The translations under genes were made by a program, and so were the position numbers. 62,970 bases of DNA, taken from NCBI RefSeq assembly GCF_000430685.1, contig NZ_AUMM01000023.1:1-62970 (forward strand), in the 5' to 3' direction. This DNA is from Tuberibacillus calidus DSM 17572 (GTDB lineage: Bacteria > Bacillota > Bacilli > Bacillales > Sporolactobacillaceae). Below, piece by piece: positions 44,782 to 53,726 of this stretch (position 1 is the stretch's first letter; the number at the start of each line of letters is the position of its first letter). Below the pieces are notes generated by a model. The model was given only the letters and a program-made list of their open reading frames with translations. It was not told the DNA's origin and ran no database searches.

Positions 44782-45375
44782 TCAAGTATAAGAAATCGCT
44801 TGGTTGCCAAATTGCTTCCACGCAGCTAAAAAGTCGCTTTTTGGTTCTTTGCGGTTTTTTTTCGGCGCGAGTGGATCATTGAAGTAAACAAAATCGTCAT
44901 CATACCCGGTGATGACAACGGCGTGTTCCTTGTAGGTCACTTTTAACGGCCCGCGAGCGGTTGGCCATGTTTGCCAATCTGAATCCGGGAGCGGCCGAAA
45001 TTCCTCATTGACGATCACCCAGACGGGAAAACCGTTATCCAATTGCTTTTCAACAGCGCTCCAGTCGGAACCGGTCAGGACGATGACGCGCTCGCCGAGG
45101 AATTCCCGCGCCAAGTCCGCAATCGGTGCGTCATACACCCCGAGTCCGTCTGTTTCAAAGGAATACATATCACCGACAAAGCCATCGTACAAATTGCCGC
45201 GCAAGCCGTCTTTCTCAAACGGCACTTTGCGAATGCGCTCGGCCAGTTCCATTTTATCGACGTGGTGCCCGGCAAAATGGAGAAGCATCGCAAGCGATGT
45301 GACCTCACATCCCCGCGGAAGTTCGGGTAATTGAGCGATTAACGGGACATCCAAAATAATTTGCTTTTGAGCCAT
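44782..45375 (-). CDS. C39 family cysteine peptidase
   Basis: A 197-residue papain-like peptidase of the C39_2 group. The catalytic Cys is in LPRGCEVTSLAMLL, the His in YKEHAVVITGYDD, and the third residue in VYFNDPLAP. No signal peptide or membrane segment is visible when started at ATG 45375 (GGAGAGAAGG upstream); the much longer upstream frame is not supported. C39_2 proteins without an ABC transporter domain are common in Bacilli and their substrates are mostly unknown. The gene is alone, converging on the nar terminator and divergent from the SASP gene. Confidence 0.88.
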   Translation of the reverse strand: MAQKQIILDVPLIAQLPELPRGCEVTSLAMLLHFAGHHVDKMELAERIRKVPFEKDGLRGNLYDGFVGDMYSFETDGLGVYDAPIADLAREFLGERVIVLTGSDWSAVEKQLDNGFPVWVIVNEEFRPLPDSDWQTWPTARGPLKVTYKEHAVVITGYDDDFVYFNDPLAPKKNRKEPKSDFLAAWKQFGNQAISYT

Positions 45376-45522
45376 GCCTTCTCTCCTCTCCTTTTTTAAT
45401 TTCATCTTACAATAAGAAACATGCACTGAAAATCCCATGTAAGCCCGCAGACAAACTGTTTTTAAATGGATATTTTCTTGAAATCTGGGTAAAATGTTTT
45501 TTTTATACTGGAAAATATTAAG

Positions 45523-45552
45523 TGAGTCAAAAAAGAATGGTGCGGCACAATA
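45523..45552 (+). promoter_or_regulatory. possible sigma-G promoter of the SASP gene
   Basis: TGAGTC at 45523-45528, a 17-base spacer and CACAATA at 45546-45552, compared with the sigma-G pattern TGNATA-N17/18-CATACTA. The match is partial but in the expected place for a forespore gene. Confidence 0.5.
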
Positions 45553-45573
45553 GGTAATGGGAGGTGAGACTTG

Positions 45574-45762
45574 ATGGCCAACAACAACAGCAATCAACTG
45601 CTTGTCCCGGGCGTGGAACAAGCACTTGAACAAATGAAAGCTGAAATTGCTCGCGAATTCGGCGTAAATCTTGGCGCTGACACCACTTCCCGAGCAAACG
45701 GTTCTGTCGGCGGCGAAATTACGAAACGTCTTGTCGCTCAAGCTCAACAACAATTTCAATAA
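45574..45762 (+). CDS. sspB: alpha/beta-type small acid-soluble spore protein
   Basis: A 62-residue DNA-binding protein that coats and protects spore DNA. The family signatures are complete: [23 protein letters not shown], including the germination protease site region (KAEIAREFG), and [18 protein letters not shown] 45574 lies seven bases after GGAGGTG; the TTG at 45571 is closer and less likely. Synteny with the yhe genes downstream matches B. subtilis sspB. It proves a spore-forming host. Confidence 0.96.
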   Translation: MANNNSNQLLVPGVEQALEQMKAEIAREFGVNLGADTTSRANGSVGGEITKRLVAQAQQQFQ

Positions 45763-45786
45763 CCAAAAACTTCATAAATAATGGCT

Positions 45787-45812
45787 GAGGGAAGCGTGTG
45801 ACCGCTTCCCTC
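45787..45812. terminator. terminator between the SASP and msmX genes
   Basis: GAGGGAAGCG (45787-45796) pairs perfectly with CGCTTCCCTC (45803-45812). It can serve both converging genes, although the flanking T tracts are weak. Confidence 0.75.
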
Positions 45813-45819
45813 TTGGAAT

Positions 45820-46920
45820 TTAGTGAATGCGTTGTTCGGTTTCGACATCAAAGAAGTGAGCTTTATTCATGTCAAAGGCAAGGCGCAGTTTTTGACCGTT
45901 CGTGACGAAGTTGCGCGCATCAATACGGGCGATGAATTCTTGCCCGCTGATCGTGGAATAAAGATACGTTTCGGCACCCATGAGTTCGGCGACGTCGATA
46001 ACGGCATCAAAAGCCGTGTCCTTGGATGAATCGATGAAAAGCGGTTCATCGTGGATATCTTCTGGACGAATGCCGAGCGTAATGTCTTTACCAACGTAAT
46101 TTTTCTCACGGAGTGTCTTCATTCTTCCTTCAGGAACCTTAATTTTGATATCCCCGATGACGACCAAGCCATCTTCCAATCGGGCTCGGAGGAAATTCAT
46201 CGCTGGCGACCCAATGAACCCACCGACAAATACGTTTTCCGGCTGATCGTACACTTCTTTTGGCGTGCCAATTTGTTGAATGACACCGTCTTTCATGACA
46301 ACGATGCGCGTGGCCATCGTCATCGCTTCGGTTTGGTCGTGCGTGACGTAAATGGTTGTCGTTTGCAGACGTTGGTGCAGCTTAGAGATTTCGGCGCGCA
46401 TTTGGACGCGCAGCTTGGCGTCCAAGTTAGACAACGGCTCGTCCATCAAGAAGACTTGCGGGTCGCGCACGATCGCCCGGCCAAGTGCCACCCGTTGCCG
46501 TTGACCGCCGGAGAGCGCTTTCGGTTTGCGGTTTAAATATTCTTCCAACCCGAGGATTTTTGCTGCTTCCCTAACGCGTTTGTCGATTTCTGCTTTCTTA
46601 AATTTGCGCAGTTTCAAGCCGAATGCCATATTATCATAGACATTCATATGCGGATAAAGCGCGTAGTTTTGGAAAACCATCGCGATATCCCGGTCTTTCG
46701 GTGCCACATCATTGACCAGCTTATCCCCGATGTAAAGCTCACCTTCGGAAATTTCCTCAAGCCCGGCAATCATCCGCAATGTCGTTGATTTTCCGCAGCC
46801 GGAAGGGCCGACGAAAACGATGAACTCCTTATCTTGAATGTCAAGGTTGAAATCTTTTACGGCATATTTGTCGCTGTTATCATACCGTTTGGATACGTGT
46901 TTTAGTTTAATGCCTGCCAT
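45820..46920 (-). CDS. msmX: sugar ABC transporter ATP-binding protein (MsmX/UgpC family)
   Basis: The shared ATPase that energises several carbohydrate ABC importers in Bacillales. The 366 residues hold Walker A GPSGCGKST, the Q-loop VFQNYALYPHM, the signature LSGGQRQRVALGRA, Walker B VFLMDEPLSNLD and the H-loop VTHDQTEA. A C-terminal OB-fold regulatory domain follows. ATG 46920 gives MAGIKLKHVSKRY, the usual start; AAGGAGG lies 11 bases upstream. No permease genes lie nearby, as expected for a shared ATPase. A cre-like site upstream hints at carbon catabolite control. Confidence 0.94.
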   Translation of the reverse strand: MAGIKLKHVSKRYDNSDKYAVKDFNLDIQDKEFIVFVGPSGCGKSTTLRMIAGLEEISEGELYIGDKLVNDVAPKDRDIAMVFQNYALYPHMNVYDNMAFGLKLRKFKKAEIDKRVREAAKILGLEEYLNRKPKALSGGQRQRVALGRAIVRDPQVFLMDEPLSNLDAKLRVQMRAEISKLHQRLQTTTIYVTHDQTEAMTMATRIVVMKDGVIQQIGTPKEVYDQPENVFVGGFIGSPAMNFLRARLEDGLVVIGDIKIKVPEGRMKTLREKNYVGKDITLGIRPEDIHDEPLFIDSSKDTAFDAVIDVAELMGAETYLYSTISGQEFIARIDARNFVTNGQKLRLAFDMNKAHFFDVETEQRIH

Positions 46921-46969
46921 GCTCGATTCTGCCTCCTTCATTTCTCAAGCGTTATTACTTTAACTTCAT

Positions 46970-46983
46970 TGTAAACGCTTTAA
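46970..46983 (-). promoter_or_regulatory. possible cre (CcpA) site upstream of msmX
   Basis: TGTAAACGCTTTAA, read on the minus strand as TTAAAGCGTTTACA, closely matches the catabolite-responsive element pattern TGWAANCGNTNWCA. It lies about 50 bases before the msmX start codon. Confidence 0.45.
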
Positions 46984-47037
46984 AGAAGGGGAGAAATGGG
47001 CAGCTTTAACAAAAAAAACGGCGTTTCTTGTAAGAGT

Positions 47038-47931
47038 TTACAAAAGCTTTTCCGCAAGAAGGCCCAAATAAATGAAGAGCGCCTCATCAAACTGCCGAGG
47101 GTCAAGGCCAGTTCTTTCGGTAAACTTATCCAGTCGGTACTGCAAGCTGTTCCGATGGATAAAAAGCGCTTTGGCTGCTTGTTTCATGTTCATCCCATGT
47201 TCAAAAAAGGTAGAAAGACTCTTTACCCACTCGGGGTCGCCGTCTTTTAATACTTGAAAAAGGGATCCATAAGCCGTCTCCATGATTTCTTTCGGAACTT
47301 CAGTCAACATGACAAGCGGCAGCACCTTCTCAAAAATGTAAATGCGTTTTTCGGGTAGCACTTTTCTGGCGAGGGCAAATGCCTTTTCTTCAAGTGTGTA
47401 CAGGGCATGCGCCGAATCCGCCCCGTTGAGCGCTGTCCCTATGAACAACCGGACATCGGCGTAAAAATCGGTGGCTAAAATTTGGATGAATTCTTCTGCC
47501 AGAATGGCATCGGGCCGATTTAGGAGAACGAGGATCACGGTTTCTTCATTTTTCCATAAGATAACCGGTGTTTGATCAAATAAAGCTTGAATCGCCTCGC
47601 GGAAGGCATCTGGGTCGCTCAATGTTGATTTGAGTTGTATATGTAACAGATAGCGCGAGGTGCCATCCGAGAAAACCTCATGATTTTTCTTCCCAAGAAA
47701 TAGACATTCATGCCAGATTCGTTCTTCATCCGTCAAACTTTTCGGAAGGGTTGTCAACGGTTGAAAGGTTAGGGTCAAAAGCCGGTACTCTTTTTCGGAG
47801 ACGGCGGCTTTTTTTATGCCAAAAGGCATGCCGCTTTCCGTTTTAAACCAATAATAGCTTTCAGGATCATTAATGCTATTGAGGTCCTCGGCAACTGCTG
47901 GACCATAAAGCGCTTTAATGGCATCTAACAT
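47038..47931 (-). CDS. PucR/CdaR-type helix-turn-helix regulator
   Basis: A 297-residue regulator whose C-terminus carries the PucR-type helix-turn-helix: GMNMKQAAKALFIHRNSLQYRLDK, then TGLDPRQFDEALFIYLGLL. The N-terminal two thirds form a mixed alpha/beta region with a GGDEF-like middle as in CdaR proteins (TALNGADSAHALYTLEEKAFALA). ATG 47931 follows AAGGAGATCG. It is transcribed ahead of msmX with about a 120-base gap holding the cre-like site. The ligand and targets are unknown; control of sugar-acid or nitrogen use would be typical for the family. Confidence 0.85.
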   Translation of the reverse strand: MLDAIKALYGPAVAEDLNSINDPESYYWFKTESGMPFGIKKAAVSEKEYRLLTLTFQPLTTLPKSLTDEERIWHECLFLGKKNHEVFSDGTSRYLLHIQLKSTLSDPDAFREAIQALFDQTPVILWKNEETVILVLLNRPDAILAEEFIQILATDFYADVRLFIGTALNGADSAHALYTLEEKAFALARKVLPEKRIYIFEKVLPLVMLTEVPKEIMETAYGSLFQVLKDGDPEWVKSLSTFFEHGMNMKQAAKALFIHRNSLQYRLDKFTERTGLDPRQFDEALFIYLGLLAEKLL

Positions 47932-47943
47932 AACGATCTCCTT

Positions 47944-47971
47944 AAAAAACCCCGGTCCCTAGAGGACGGGG
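47944..47971 (-). terminator. terminator between the small gene at 47982 and the PucR-type regulator
   Basis: On the minus strand CCCCGTCC pairs with GGGACCGGGG with a one-base bulge, followed by TTTTTT. It ends the small upstream gene just before the regulator's ribosome binding site. Confidence 0.72.
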
Positions 47972-47981
47972 CGGGGTTGAA

Positions 47982-48164
47982 TCACTGATGGGTGTTTTTG
48001 GATTCGGATACGATATCGTGGGTATATCCGACAGAAGGGTGCTCATAATCCGGGTTGACGGTTCCGCCAGCCATACCTTCATTAATCATGCGGTCGACGT
48101 CAAGTTCATACTCTTTGCGACCTTCGTATTCCAAATCTTTTTTTATCCGCTGTTCCTTCTTCAT
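47982..48164 (-). CDS. small acidic protein of unknown function (60 aa)
   Basis: The frame has an excellent ribosome binding site (AAGGAGG, eight bases before ATG 48164) and a terminator right after it, so it is a real single gene. The 60 residues start Lys/Glu-rich (KKEQRIKKDLEYEGRKEYEL) and end in MAGGTVNPDYEHPSVGYTH. There is no membrane segment or cysteine. The style resembles small sporulation-associated Bacillus proteins, but I cannot name a family. Confidence 0.72.
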   Translation of the reverse strand: MKKEQRIKKDLEYEGRKEYELDVDRMINEGMAGGTVNPDYEHPSVGYTHDIVSESKNTHQ

Positions 48165-48362
48165 TGTTTCGCCTCCTTAAAGTATAGGTTGGCCGAAACA
48201 AAGGGGAACATAACCGGTAGTTATCGGAAAACCTGTTGAGGCTTCCGAGCGATTTTTGCTGTATTTGTAAAAAGCATTTCATTTTTTAGGCCAGCTCTAG
48301 CTTCGTCCAAAAGGCTTGCAGAGTAAAGTTTTCATGAAAAAGTCACATCAGGCAAGCCAGCT

Positions 48363-48575
48363 TCAAGTGTCGTAGACGTGAAAGAGCATCAGTTCGTGGA
48401 TACGGGATGTGAGCATGGCCCGATCTTCTTCATTTGGCTCGGGTTGCCAATCAATGGCCCCGTTATAATGGTAAACGCCACTGTAATAAGTCCCTTTGTA
48501 ATAAAACGAAAAAAGGTACTCGCGGCGATGGGTATCTTTGGCGATAAACGGTTTATAGGTGAAATGGGTTAACAC
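48363..48575 (-). CDS. yheE: YheE-like protein (DUF5342)
   Basis: A 70-residue soluble protein rich in aromatic residues: LTHFTYKPFIAKD, FSFYYKGTYYSGVYHYNG and SRIHELMLFHVYD. Length, composition and position next to yheC/D and yheB fit B. subtilis YheE. The start is GTG 48575, seven bases after GAGGTG. The function is unknown; the B. subtilis gene lies in a sporulation-linked cluster. Confidence 0.8.
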   Translation of the reverse strand: MLTHFTYKPFIAKDTHRREYLFSFYYKGTYYSGVYHYNGAIDWQPEPNEEDRAMLTSRIHELMLFHVYDT

Positions 48576-48703
48576 AACTTGTCACCTCAACATAACCATA
48601 CCATTTCGCGAAGGAAATGAAAAGGCTTACGGTGATGACCGATATCGCTTGAATGGTGTTACGGGCAATTCGGACGTCAAAATCCCTTAAAACAGCGGGA
48701 ATT

Positions 48704-50050
48704 TTAAACGAGCGATAAATACCATTGTGGTTTCCGAATGCCCAGCTCTGCTAAATAGGTGCAATAGTCGAACCAGTATTTGTCGACGAAGCGGGCTTGT
48801 TTGCGGATGGCTGGTTTGGTAAAAATGATGCGTCCGGGCTTTGCATTGGCTTCGAAAAGCCATAGGCGATCTTCACGGTCCACGGCGACATCGAAACCGA
48901 GCTCGCCGATTAGTCCGTCGATCTCTTGATCAATGATTTCGCTGAGGGCAATACAGGCATCTTTAATTTGCGATAAGACGGATAGCGCCTTCTTACGGCC
49001 ATATATTTCTCCAAGCGTTTTGACATCTCCACCATATAAAACATGTGTTGTCATATTGTTAGCCCCAGCTGTTTTGGCGGCTACGGCACTGAGCTGCCAT
49101 TTTCCCGTCCCATCTTTGTTGGTATGCACGCGGAAATCGTATGGGCGGCCATTATACTCGGGCAGTGTCACCCCTTGTTGTATAAGATATTGGTTAGGAG
49201 AATAGTGTCGGAATTCAGCCGATAAAAGTTCAAGGACATGATGATATGTTTTTTCGATCGGTTCCCCTTGATGATAGGCTAGGCAGCGGATTTTTTCCCC
49301 TTCTTTACTGAATAGTTTTATGCCAATTCCGTGGCTTGCTTTTTTCGGTTTGACATAGACAGACGGGTAAAGATCGAGCGCCTTTCTCAGGTTTTCCAAA
49401 TTCAGTTCATACGTTTGTGGTAAGTACTGTGCGGAAATGGGATGATGTTTCAGCGCTTCAAAAATCTCCGCCTTGTCGAAAAATCCGGGATTAAACCAAG
49501 GAATGCCGTATTTGTATTGGAGTTTGTTTTTCACTTCTTGCACTTTCGTTAAGCGCTCATCCTTTCGATTGGGAATGCGATCATAGACGACTTGCGGAAA
49601 GGGTGCGAGCTTCTCCACCCATTTTCCATTGTGATAAAATATGCCATTTACCGTTTCATTTTCCCAATCAAAATGGTCAGGTGTTAAAATAAAAGCACAT
49701 CCGCTGTTTTTTTTGACGAAGGTAATGAGCCGTTGGTATTCATCTGTTCTTTGGCCGAAAGGGTACAAAGACCCGGATGTATACCCTGTGGTCAATAAAC
49801 CGATGATGGGCAAGAAATAAAGGGCTTCTCCAATCACGGTAGCCTGGATCCGCATAGGATGAGGAACAGATAAGGCCCGCCATAAATCATCGGAGAGATA
49901 AACCGTCTCCTCATCCTCGCTTACAGCCGGGCGACACATCATATTTTTGTTTGAAAACCAAACGTTTTTAATCCCGTCACGGTATAAATGTCGCGGCAGA
50001 TACACGGTTCCTTCCGAATCCGCCCGCTTGTCAAGTTTTACACTGTTCAC
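48704..50050 (-). CDS. yheD: YheC/YheD family ATP-grasp protein
   Basis: A 448-residue protein with an N-terminal beta-rich region and a C-terminal ATP-grasp-like domain: DLYPSVYVKPKKASHGIGIKL, VHTNKDGTGKWQLSAVAAKT and ELGFDVAVDREDRLWLFEANAKPG. In B. subtilis YheC and YheD are neighbouring paralogues linked to spores (YheD localises to the forespore); here only one copy is present. The start is GTG 50050, six bases after GGAGGG; the ATG at 50071 lacks a site. It is divergent from yheB. Confidence 0.88.
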   Translation of the reverse strand: MNSVKLDKRADSEGTVYLPRHLYRDGIKNVWFSNKNMMCRPAVSEDEETVYLSDDLWRALSVPHPMRIQATVIGEALYFLPIIGLLTTGYTSGSLYPFGQRTDEYQRLITFVKKNSGCAFILTPDHFDWENETVNGIFYHNGKWVEKLAPFPQVVYDRIPNRKDERLTKVQEVKNKLQYKYGIPWFNPGFFDKAEIFEALKHHPISAQYLPQTYELNLENLRKALDLYPSVYVKPKKASHGIGIKLFSKEGEKIRCLAYHQGEPIEKTYHHVLELLSAEFRHYSPNQYLIQQGVTLPEYNGRPYDFRVHTNKDGTGKWQLSAVAAKTAGANNMTTHVLYGGDVKTLGEIYGRKKALSVLSQIKDACIALSEIIDQEIDGLIGELGFDVAVDREDRLWLFEANAKPGRIIFTKPAIRKQARFVDKYWFDYCTYLAELGIRKPQWYLSLV

Positions 50051-50129
50051 AAAGGTCCCTCCATATAACATTCTGCTTTAACATATGGTTAAATGCCCAG
50101 ATATGTGCGGCAGAAATTGAGGCAAAAGG

Positions 50130-51257
50130 ATGATACTGATGAGTTTCAGTCATGTTTTTATAACAATCTCTCTTCTAACAATTGTCGGTGCTGTGATTGG
50201 CGGCGTGACGAATTACATTGCGATAAAAATGCTTTTTAAACCGACTCGGGCGATCATGATCGGGCGCTTTCGCCTGCCGTTTACCCCAGGATTGATCCCG
50301 AGGCGCCGCGAAGAAATTGCCGTACAGTTGGGGCGCTTAGTCATGAAACATTTGATTACGGAAGATCGCTTGAGAATGAAGATCCAAGACCCGGCTTTTG
50401 CTGAACAAATGAATCATATAGCGGAAAAACGTATCAGAGAATGGCTCGACCAGAGCGGCTTCTGGGAAGCGCCTCTATCCAGATGGGTGGATGCTGATGT
50501 CTTGACCGAAAATATTAGGAAAAAGTTGGAAGAAGCATTGCGCAACCATTTGCAATCCAGCAAAAGCCTAACGATGAACGAAGTGATGGGGAGCTGGGCC
50601 ATTGCCATTGAGTCCCGTTTGCCGAAAGTTGCTCAATGGGTGGCTCGAAGTTTGATTGCATATTTAGATTCACCAGAAGGAAGAAATAAGGTTCTGGAAC
50701 AATTGAATGCGGTTTTTGCGGGTAAAGGGTTTTTCGGCAATATTTTAGGATTATTTTTAGGAAATCAAAGCCTTGTCGAGAAAATTTATTCGGAACTGTT
50801 AGCATTATTAAAGCGGCCGGATTTTGCCGCTATGATCGAAGCGATACTGAATGAGGAATGGCACAAATTGAAAAACCGGAGTTTAGGTGAGGTATTGACC
50901 GCTTTTCAACCGGCAGATTGGGCCACATTGATCGTTGAACGATTACCAATCGAAAAATGGGGGCAACTTCCTCCGCAAAAACTATTGGGTGAATTTAAAG
51001 AGGACTGGCTGAAAGTTATTCCGAAAGTTGTTCACAGTCTCCTGAACCTTCTAGCTGAGCGCGTCCCGGAGATACTGGAGATGCTCAATCTTGAAGCACT
51101 GGTTACGGATCAAGTCCGCCAGTTTTCCATTCAAGAATTGGAAGATGTCGTGTTAATGATCTCCAAAAAGGAATTCAAAATGATTACTTATCTCGGCGCG
51201 CTCCTTGGAGGGGCCATTGGGTTTATTCAAGCCGGGGTGGTCCTCATGCTGGGGTAG
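50130..51257 (+). CDS. yheB: DUF445 family membrane protein (YheB-like)
   Basis: A 375-residue protein with a hydrophobic helix at each end and a long helical middle. The N-terminal block VGAVIGGVTNYIAIKMLFKP and PFTPGLIPRRREEIAVQLG are the DUF445 hallmarks, and YLGALLGGAIGFIQAGVVLML closes the protein. ATG 50130 is used here; ATG 50139, eight bases after AAAGGA, is equally possible. Synteny and size match B. subtilis YheB. The biochemical function is unknown. Confidence 0.88.
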   Translation: MILMSFSHVFITISLLTIVGAVIGGVTNYIAIKMLFKPTRAIMIGRFRLPFTPGLIPRRREEIAVQLGRLVMKHLITEDRLRMKIQDPAFAEQMNHIAEKRIREWLDQSGFWEAPLSRWVDADVLTENIRKKLEEALRNHLQSSKSLTMNEVMGSWAIAIESRLPKVAQWVARSLIAYLDSPEGRNKVLEQLNAVFAGKGFFGNILGLFLGNQSLVEKIYSELLALLKRPDFAAMIEAILNEEWHKLKNRSLGEVLTAFQPADWATLIVERLPIEKWGQLPPQKLLGEFKEDWLKVIPKVVHSLLNLLAERVPEILEMLNLEALVTDQVRQFSIQELEDVVLMISKKEFKMITYLGALLGGAIGFIQAGVVLMLG

Positions 51258-51396
51258 AGTTTTGCGGTTTAATCCTGATGTTTTGTGAGGACATGATTTT
51301 TTTCACCATGACTTCCTGAAAATAAAACACATTTTCCTCCTTCGGGACTATGATGGAAAGAGAAAGCCGGATCTTTAATGCAAGGAGGAAATTTTC

Positions 51397-51738
51397 TTGA
51401 GCAATATTTACGACTATGCGTATGAACTGGAAAGATCGATTCGCGAGACGGCGGAATATAAGCGCCTCAAACAGGCTGTTCAGCAAGTGAAAAGCGATCC
51501 TAATGCGAGCCGCTTATTTGACGGGTTCAAACGCCTGCAAATTCGCTTGCAGGAAAAAAGCATGCGAGGCGAGCCCATTTCCCGTGATGAAACGCAGCAA
51601 ATCCAACAGCAAATGCAAATCGCTCAAACGAACCCATTGATCGCACAACTTATGATGGCTGAGCAACGACTTGGCGCGTTGTTAAACGATGTCAATAAAA
51701 TCATGTCCAAACCGTTGGAGGAGCTTTACGGAAAATGA
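51397..51738 (+). CDS. yheA: YlbF/YmcA family protein (YheA)
   Basis: A 113-residue all-helical protein with YDYAYELERSIRETAEYKRL, FDGFKRLQIRLQEKSMRGE and MAEQRLGALLNDVNKIMSKPL, the pattern of the YlbF/YmcA/YheA group. YlbF and YmcA in B. subtilis form a complex with YaaT that affects RNA processing; YheA itself is uncharacterised. The TTG at 51397 lies eight bases after AAGGAGG. It follows yheB and ends in a strong terminator. Confidence 0.9.
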   Translation: MSNIYDYAYELERSIRETAEYKRLKQAVQQVKSDPNASRLFDGFKRLQIRLQEKSMRGEPISRDETQQIQQQMQIAQTNPLIAQLMMAEQRLGALLNDVNKIMSKPLEELYGK

Positions 51739-51753
51739 GGCTCCGATAACCGG

Positions 51754-51780
51754 AAAGCGCGGCGGAATACCGCGCTTTTT
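51754..51780 (+). terminator. terminator after yheA
   Basis: AAAGCGCGG pairs with CCGCGCTTT around a seven-base loop, followed by a T run. Confidence 0.85.
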
Positions 51781-51963
51781 GTATGCCAAGTATAGGATAA
51801 AAATCGATGTCCACAGTAGCGTAAACGGTGAGTGGATGGCCAAGCGTTTACCTGTTTTATTTTTATGGTTTACAAAGCCCAAGCCGTTCTAATCTCAGAA
51901 AAAACAACATATGGATAAAAACAGAATGAATAAGCAGCGATTCCATTGAAAAGGGGGATTACC

Positions 51964-52806
51964 TTGGCATACCGCTTACTAGCATTGGACATCGATGGCA
52001 CCCTTTTAAAAAGCAATAATCGGCTGGATCGGGAAACAAAAGAAGCCATCCACTATGCACAAGAAAAAGGAGTGGTTGTCACACTGGTGACGGAACGCCA
52101 TTTTTATTCCGCCGCCAAAGTGGCAAAAGCCTTGAAATTAAAGCACCCCATTATTACACATAATGGCGCCTTTGTTTCTGCCACCATCGATGCGCCGATT
52201 TACACCAGCAAGATTGAGCATGCCGTGCTGTTGCAGCTCGTGGAATTTTTGGAGACCTATCAATGCCAGATTCGCTTTTCACATGAGAAAATGTCTGTCG
52301 CCAATCGCCCCCGTCAGCAAAACTTGCTCGCAAAGATGACGATCGGCGTCAGCGAACCGCTATTTTATCCCGTGACCTATGTCCAACGGCTGAGTGATTA
52401 CTTAAGAGAAAATGACGATGAGGCCACCGATGTGCTTGTTACGCTTCAACCGGAACATGCCGAAGAAATTTATGAGTCGCTTGTGGACTATTTCCCATCC
52501 GTCCAGATTGAAAAGAAAAGTGAAGACCAAATCGTTCTAACGAAAAAAGGAACGTCAAAGTTTGATGGCTTGGAATTTCTGGCGGCAAGGCTTGACATTC
52601 CGCTTTCGAAAATTGTGGCTGTGGGCGATTCCCTTGCAGATTTAGAGATGATTGAAAAATGCGGGCTCGGTGTGGCGATGAAAAACGCCCCGAAAAAGGT
52701 ACGCGATGCGGCACAATGGGTGACGCGTTCCAATGATATGAACGGCGTCGCTTATATGGTGAAAGAGGTATTCCGCAAGCAAATGAAACTGTCGATTTTT
52801 AATTAA
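51964..52806 (+). CDS. yhaX: Cof-type HAD-IIB family hydrolase (YhaX-like)
   Basis: A phosphatase of the haloacid dehalogenase superfamily, 280 residues. The nucleophile motif is LALDIDGTLLKSNN, motif II is VVTLVTERHF (Thr), motif III includes the Lys of VLTKKGTSKFDGLEFL, and motif IV is VAVGDSLADLEMI, with a cap domain between. TTG 51964 is six bases after AGGGGG. By position between yheA and yhzD/yhaO it matches B. subtilis yhaX, a sporulation-linked HAD protein; the substrate is unknown and the symbol rests on synteny. Confidence 0.85.
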   Translation: MAYRLLALDIDGTLLKSNNRLDRETKEAIHYAQEKGVVVTLVTERHFYSAAKVAKALKLKHPIITHNGAFVSATIDAPIYTSKIEHAVLLQLVEFLETYQCQIRFSHEKMSVANRPRQQNLLAKMTIGVSEPLFYPVTYVQRLSDYLRENDDEATDVLVTLQPEHAEEIYESLVDYFPSVQIEKKSEDQIVLTKKGTSKFDGLEFLAARLDIPLSKIVAVGDSLADLEMIEKCGLGVAMKNAPKKVRDAAQWVTRSNDMNGVAYMVKEVFRKQMKLSIFN

Positions 52807-53170
52807 AACTTGCATCCATATTATCGGAGTGTTTGCGCGACGTTTTTAGGTTTCCAAAACAGGTAAACGTTGCGAAAAAAGTGGAATGGCAGCGTTTTTC
52901 AGTTCAACTGTGGGTTAGATCATCGGATTTTTGGAAAAAGTCTTATATATTTTTGCGCCATGGTGTTGCGGCGAATGAAGCCGAAAAACCTGGCGCTTTT
53001 TGTATGAGCGCGAACGTTTTATGCACGAAAAAAAGTAACGAAAGCGCCCGTTTTCGGGTTTGAACGTTTGGCCAACCCCACTGAAAGTGTCGCTTTATGG
53101 TGTTTTTTAGAATAGATCGAGAGGCTAGCTGTGCAAAATATTCCTGACATCGATTGAAAGGATACCCGTT
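52807..53170. other. gene-poor gap with a palindromic element
   Basis: No convincing gene. TTTGCGCGACGTTT (52832-52845) and AAACGTTGCGAAA (52865-52877) form an imperfect inverted repeat whose arms match the terminator at 44690-44725. A further open frame across the gap has no ribosome binding site and unlikely composition. Confidence 0.45.
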
Positions 53171-53725
53171 ATGAAGAAGCGCATTTGGATCATCGGTACC
53201 ATCATTGTTTTGGTGGCGGTTGTCATACTTTTAGCTTGGCAGTCCGATTTCCGGTATACCTATGTCCCGGACCGTTCAATCATCAAAAACCGTCACAAAC
53301 CTTTATCAGGTTTTGATCAGAACGGAAATATTATGGGACAAGATCAAGCGGGCCACTTATTAAACACAAGTGAAAAACGAACAACGGTGAAAGTCGATGA
53401 CCGCTTGCTAAAAATGGGTAAAACGGCTTTTTATAAAGAAACCTTTGGCAATGAAATCTTCCTTACGGATATCATGGGGATTCTCGATGGCCCGTTAACA
53501 TTCGGAAATCTCATGAAAGCCATTATCGCCTTGCACGGAGAAGGGACAAGCAATCTCCGCGTCGAGTTAGCTTCCGATTTTAAGGCGGGAGGCCGTGTTT
53601 TTCATAAGGGTGAAAAAATTGATACCGGCACTAAAGCAGACACTTCGAATGGAAGTGTCTGCCAGCCTCTTTTTTCGTTAATGATATTAGTAAAAACGAT
53701 ATCGGTCCGCCATAAAGGCAAATAA
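53171..53725 (+). pseudogene. truncated secreted or membrane-anchored protein gene
   Basis: The frame opens with ATG 53171 (GAAAGGATA upstream) and an N-terminal membrane helix (WIIGTIIVLVAVVILLAW), then a conserved-looking extracellular part: TAFYKETFGNEIFLTDIMGI, LDGPLTFGNLMKAI and GTSNLRVELASDF. From about residue 155 the reading frame runs through a perfect terminator hairpin (53636-53662) and junk sequence. From memory, related proteins continue much further with cytochrome c-like CxxCH segments, so this looks like a 3'-truncated gene; I hold that family link only weakly. Confidence 0.5.
53636..53675 (+). terminator. terminator inside the truncated gene's 3' end
   Basis: GCAGACACTTC (53636-53646) pairs perfectly with GAAGTGTCTGC (53652-53662), followed by a T run at 53670-53675. 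Confidence 0.85.
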
Positions 53726-53726
53726 A

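Noticed and set aside
45376-45759. A longer start for the C39 peptidase (frame opens at 45759)
   Set aside because: The extension crosses the SASP gene and its promoter and has no relation to the family; ATG 45375 has a proper ribosome binding site.
52833-53063. A 76-codon frame in the 52.8-53.1 kb gap
   Set aside because: It spans the palindromic element, lacks a ribosome binding site and has unlikely composition.
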